Below, in pieces: positions 61,210 to 64,000 of a stretch of DNA of 64,000 bases. The stretch spans positions 5,385,351 through 5,449,350 of the forward strand of contig CM032801.1 of the NCBI GenBank assembly GCA_019155185.1, read 5' to 3'. Numbering within the stretch: position 1 is the first letter of the stretch; every line of letters begins with the position of its first letter. The DNA comes from Beaufortia kweichowensis (taxonomy: Eukaryota > Chordata > Actinopteri > Cypriniformes > Gastromyzontidae). A model generated the notes under the pieces. That model had not been told where the DNA came from, did not search any database, and saw only the letters and a list, made by a program, of their open reading frames with translations. The position numbers and the translations under genes were made by a program.

Positions 61210-64000
61210 GAAACAAAAGAAAAGTTATATTCTGTTTAAAGAAGTTATAATTTGCTTGTATTTTGCTTAAAGAAATCCTGTTTTTGAATCATGATCATCC
61301 CATTTTATTCCGAATTATAGCAAAGAGCATCACATTTAATGATTATAATTACTATTGATAAATAGATAAATGTTGTTAATGAACAAGGCTGTATGTCATA
61401 AAAACAATGTCAAAACAAAAATCTTAATTGTGTTTCAAATATAATTTTCTTTACACACAATGTTTTTGCAGGCTTTTAACAAACAACCATGAACGAAAAA
61501 GCTGTAATACAGGAATGATGTGTATTTGTCTCATGTTAGTATGAATCAACAAGTGTCTTGTATTTACATAAAGTAGCAGAAACCACATGTGCCCTGCATG
61601 ATAAATATGTCTGGCCACATCCGTGCCACACACAGAGATGATATCAAGGGTCTCATTAGAGAAAATTACAACCCTGCATAGAGACAATGGGCCTATTTAT
61701 TTTGACAGAATCACATCATTACAGCGTCTACTAGAATGCCTAAAATAAACAGTAAATCTTGATACAATCAGATAATGTACTGTAGATTTACAGCGAGAAC
61801 ATTTTGTATACTGTATAAAAACTATTGTATCATTTGTTTTTTGTCTAAGAAATGTTAAGAATAACACTTAAGTACTCTTTAGTAAGAGTAACACAAAAAG
61901 ACTAAAAAACACTGAGCAATAACAATTTTGTTTGGGTCAATTTTAACAAACATTACATTTTTGCTGACTAAAATTTAGTCTGGCAGAAGTAGAATTGTTA
62001 AATAAAAGTTATGTATATAAAGTTGTGGCTGTTCTATTTATCTTTTATAAGATTTACTTATTCAAGCCATTGTCTAACATGACTTAAAACAACAATAGCT
62101 GTCAACAGCAAGTGGTAACACAACACAGGGAAAGGGAAGACTTGTCAAGACTTAAGTCCTAAAAAGTTTGCGAAACAAAGGCCAGAGCAAACTGAGAGGC
62201 AATGTAACGGTGAAGTCATAAATTTGTGGCACAAGTATCTTGTTTGTCTTAAATTCCAAAGCTGTTAGCTAAACCTCTCGTGTTTTTGTCATGACAGCGA
62301 CGGGACATTTGACCTTCAGTGGAATTTTCTGAATTGCTTTATTCTTTTCAGGTCTCCGCAAATAAAATTAATGCACATTTATTCGCCCCAAGCATGCATA
62401 TATACAGGCAAAACAAAACATGATGAATTGTTCAATGTTCTTCCTCAGGTTTCCTCAAGAAACATAAAACCATCAGAACAAGCCCTCTGGCACCCAACAT
62501 TTATGACCTCATCTCTTTATCACTGATTTAATATGCTCAGAAATGTGCCAGAGATATGTACCGAGTTTCATATCTAAGAGGAGTGCATGCCTGAAGGCTT
62601 ACGTCTTCACACACCTGGAGCTGCACGGCCTTGGTCATGTTTCACGGACCCCCATGAACACCCCGTCTTATCAATGCAAAGAAACGCCAGTGACAAAGGA
62701 CACAGACGAGCTCATTCACCACACAAATAACACCCTCATTAGTCAGTTGTACAACGACAGCAGCAATGCACGTTATCAAGATGGGAAAACATGCAAAACA
62801 CATACAGCAAACAGAACCAATCCCAGTTAAAACCCAGCCGCCTCCCAACTGAACTCTATACAGTTCCAGCCACGTGCTCAAACAATGAGATCATCATACT
62901 GAAGCCAAGCGGAAGCATATAGATCAAGGCTGGACATATATCAAAGGCTGTGTGCAACCTTTATATCTGACTTACTCTAAATCACCTAAACTCTAAATCA
63001 ATCTAAACTCCACCTTCTTCTGTGAGACTAAACCTGCGGGGGTCTACTGCACGACGGCTTTTTGCTAAGATATGCTTCATAGTACCCATCACAATGAACC
63101 ATTGCCTTCTGTATGGAGAACATGTTTGAGTACATTTTTAATCTGTATTTAAATAGTTTATATTACTAAAAAGTATATAAACTGGAAAGTGTGAATCTAT
63201 GGACCAGATTAAAACAAAGAAAGAAATGAGAAAAAAGCCTGAAAAAACTGTAAAACCTGGTGTAAATAAACACTATGTTGATGAAGTCAAGATAGACGGA
63301 AAAATATTAGTCTATAAACACATTTTATATTTAAAATATAAATATAAAAAACATTTTATATTTGTAGTTATTAAGATCAATTCATTTTATAGCAAATGTA
63401 GTCTTTACTAATGTTATGTTTGTGGAATTACTCCAAACTATCTGCCCTCTACACGACTTAGTGGATGAAATGTTACCAATTAACAAATTTAGATTAAGGA
63501 TTTTCACCAAAATAAGACTTGCTGACAGTCATTTGCTTTAATTTTCAAAAGAAAGAAGCCAGGAACAGAGTTATTAGGAGCGCTCTATTCTAACAATAAT
63601 AATTAGAAAGCACTTCAAACATACAGGCCACGCTGATAGCCATCTCAAACCACTGAACTGAAACATCTGCGAATCTCAGGCTTGCCAAATGACGAAATGC
63701 TCTACTTTTGATTTGTGGTCAAACGTTTCTCAAGATCAATCCCCCGGATCCAAATTTAAAACAAGAACAATGTGTCCATTTACAATCAACAGAGCCGGAG
63801 GGGCAGCGGCCAGACAACACGACTGCAATCGGGCTGAAATAATGCAGCTCTCGGGTCATTTTCTTTAACTGTGCAAGTGCAGTCAATGAAACTCTGTGTC
63901 GCAAGAGTAGCGCTTTTGTTTAACTTTGCTGAATTGACCTTAATATTCATGTCATTCGGAAGTCAATTGGTCACGCATTAAGTCACATTCTGCAGTGATT
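61210..64000. other. Right flank without a recognised coding gene
   Basis: AT-rich, no coding exon seen. A TATA-like GATATAAAGG on the minus strand (about 62,958-62,967) and a CACCTG E-box near 62,611 could mark a promoter for the mymx leader exons, but no first exon with a clear donor could be fixed. The end of the window is featureless. Confidence 0.4.

Overview
The window is vertebrate nuclear DNA, most likely from a cypriniform (carp- or zebrafish-like) fish. It is AT-rich and intron-rich. It carries palindromic GGGATAGTTCACCC-type non-autonomous transposons and a fish SINE/LINE-tail motif (TTTAGCAGACGCTTTTAT), and its genes have clear vertebrate orthologues. No bacterial, viral or CRISPR features are present.

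Layout. (1) 1-13.7 kb has no convincing coding exon. A probable non-coding first exon with a CCAAT/GC-box promoter lies on the minus strand at about 13.69-13.87 kb. By synteny with human 1q42 (SIPA1L2 < - > MAP10 - NTPCR) it may be the 5' end of sipa1l2, with 1-13.7 kb as its first intron. (2) 14.78-17.14 kb (+) is an intact single-exon map10. (3) 18.13-20.09 kb (+) is ntpcr, five exons, 195 aa. (4) 20.5-27.0 kb is intergenic with weak exon candidates, a foldback element and transposon relics. (5) 27.0-57.7 kb (-) is a large spectrin-family gene. I assembled it by hand as 33 exons with consistent splice phases, predicting 2,252 aa. It has a unique N-terminus with no actin-binding CH domains, a block of spectrin repeats, one giant 611-codon basic/Ser-rich exon, and a C-terminal beta-spectrin-type PH domain with a Lys-rich tail. 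I cannot match it to a named gene. (6) 57.83-58.06 kb (-) is mymx (Myomixer/Myomerger/Minion), a 75-aa myoblast-fusion micropeptide with its AxLyCxL signature. (7) 58.1-64 kb has at least three small exon-like segments on the minus strand (58,793-58,861, 59,003-59,072 and 61,161-61,206). They look like spliced 5' leader exons feeding the mymx exon.

The most unusual feature is the mymx/spectrin junction. The mymx stop codon lies only 100 bp upstream of the first Met of the spectrin-like ORF, on the same strand. No poly(A) signal lies between them. A strong splice acceptor sits 14 nt before the mymx ATG and a strong donor sits at the end of spectrin coding exon 1. The two ORFs may therefore share one exon, which suggests a bicistronic or alternatively spliced muscle locus.
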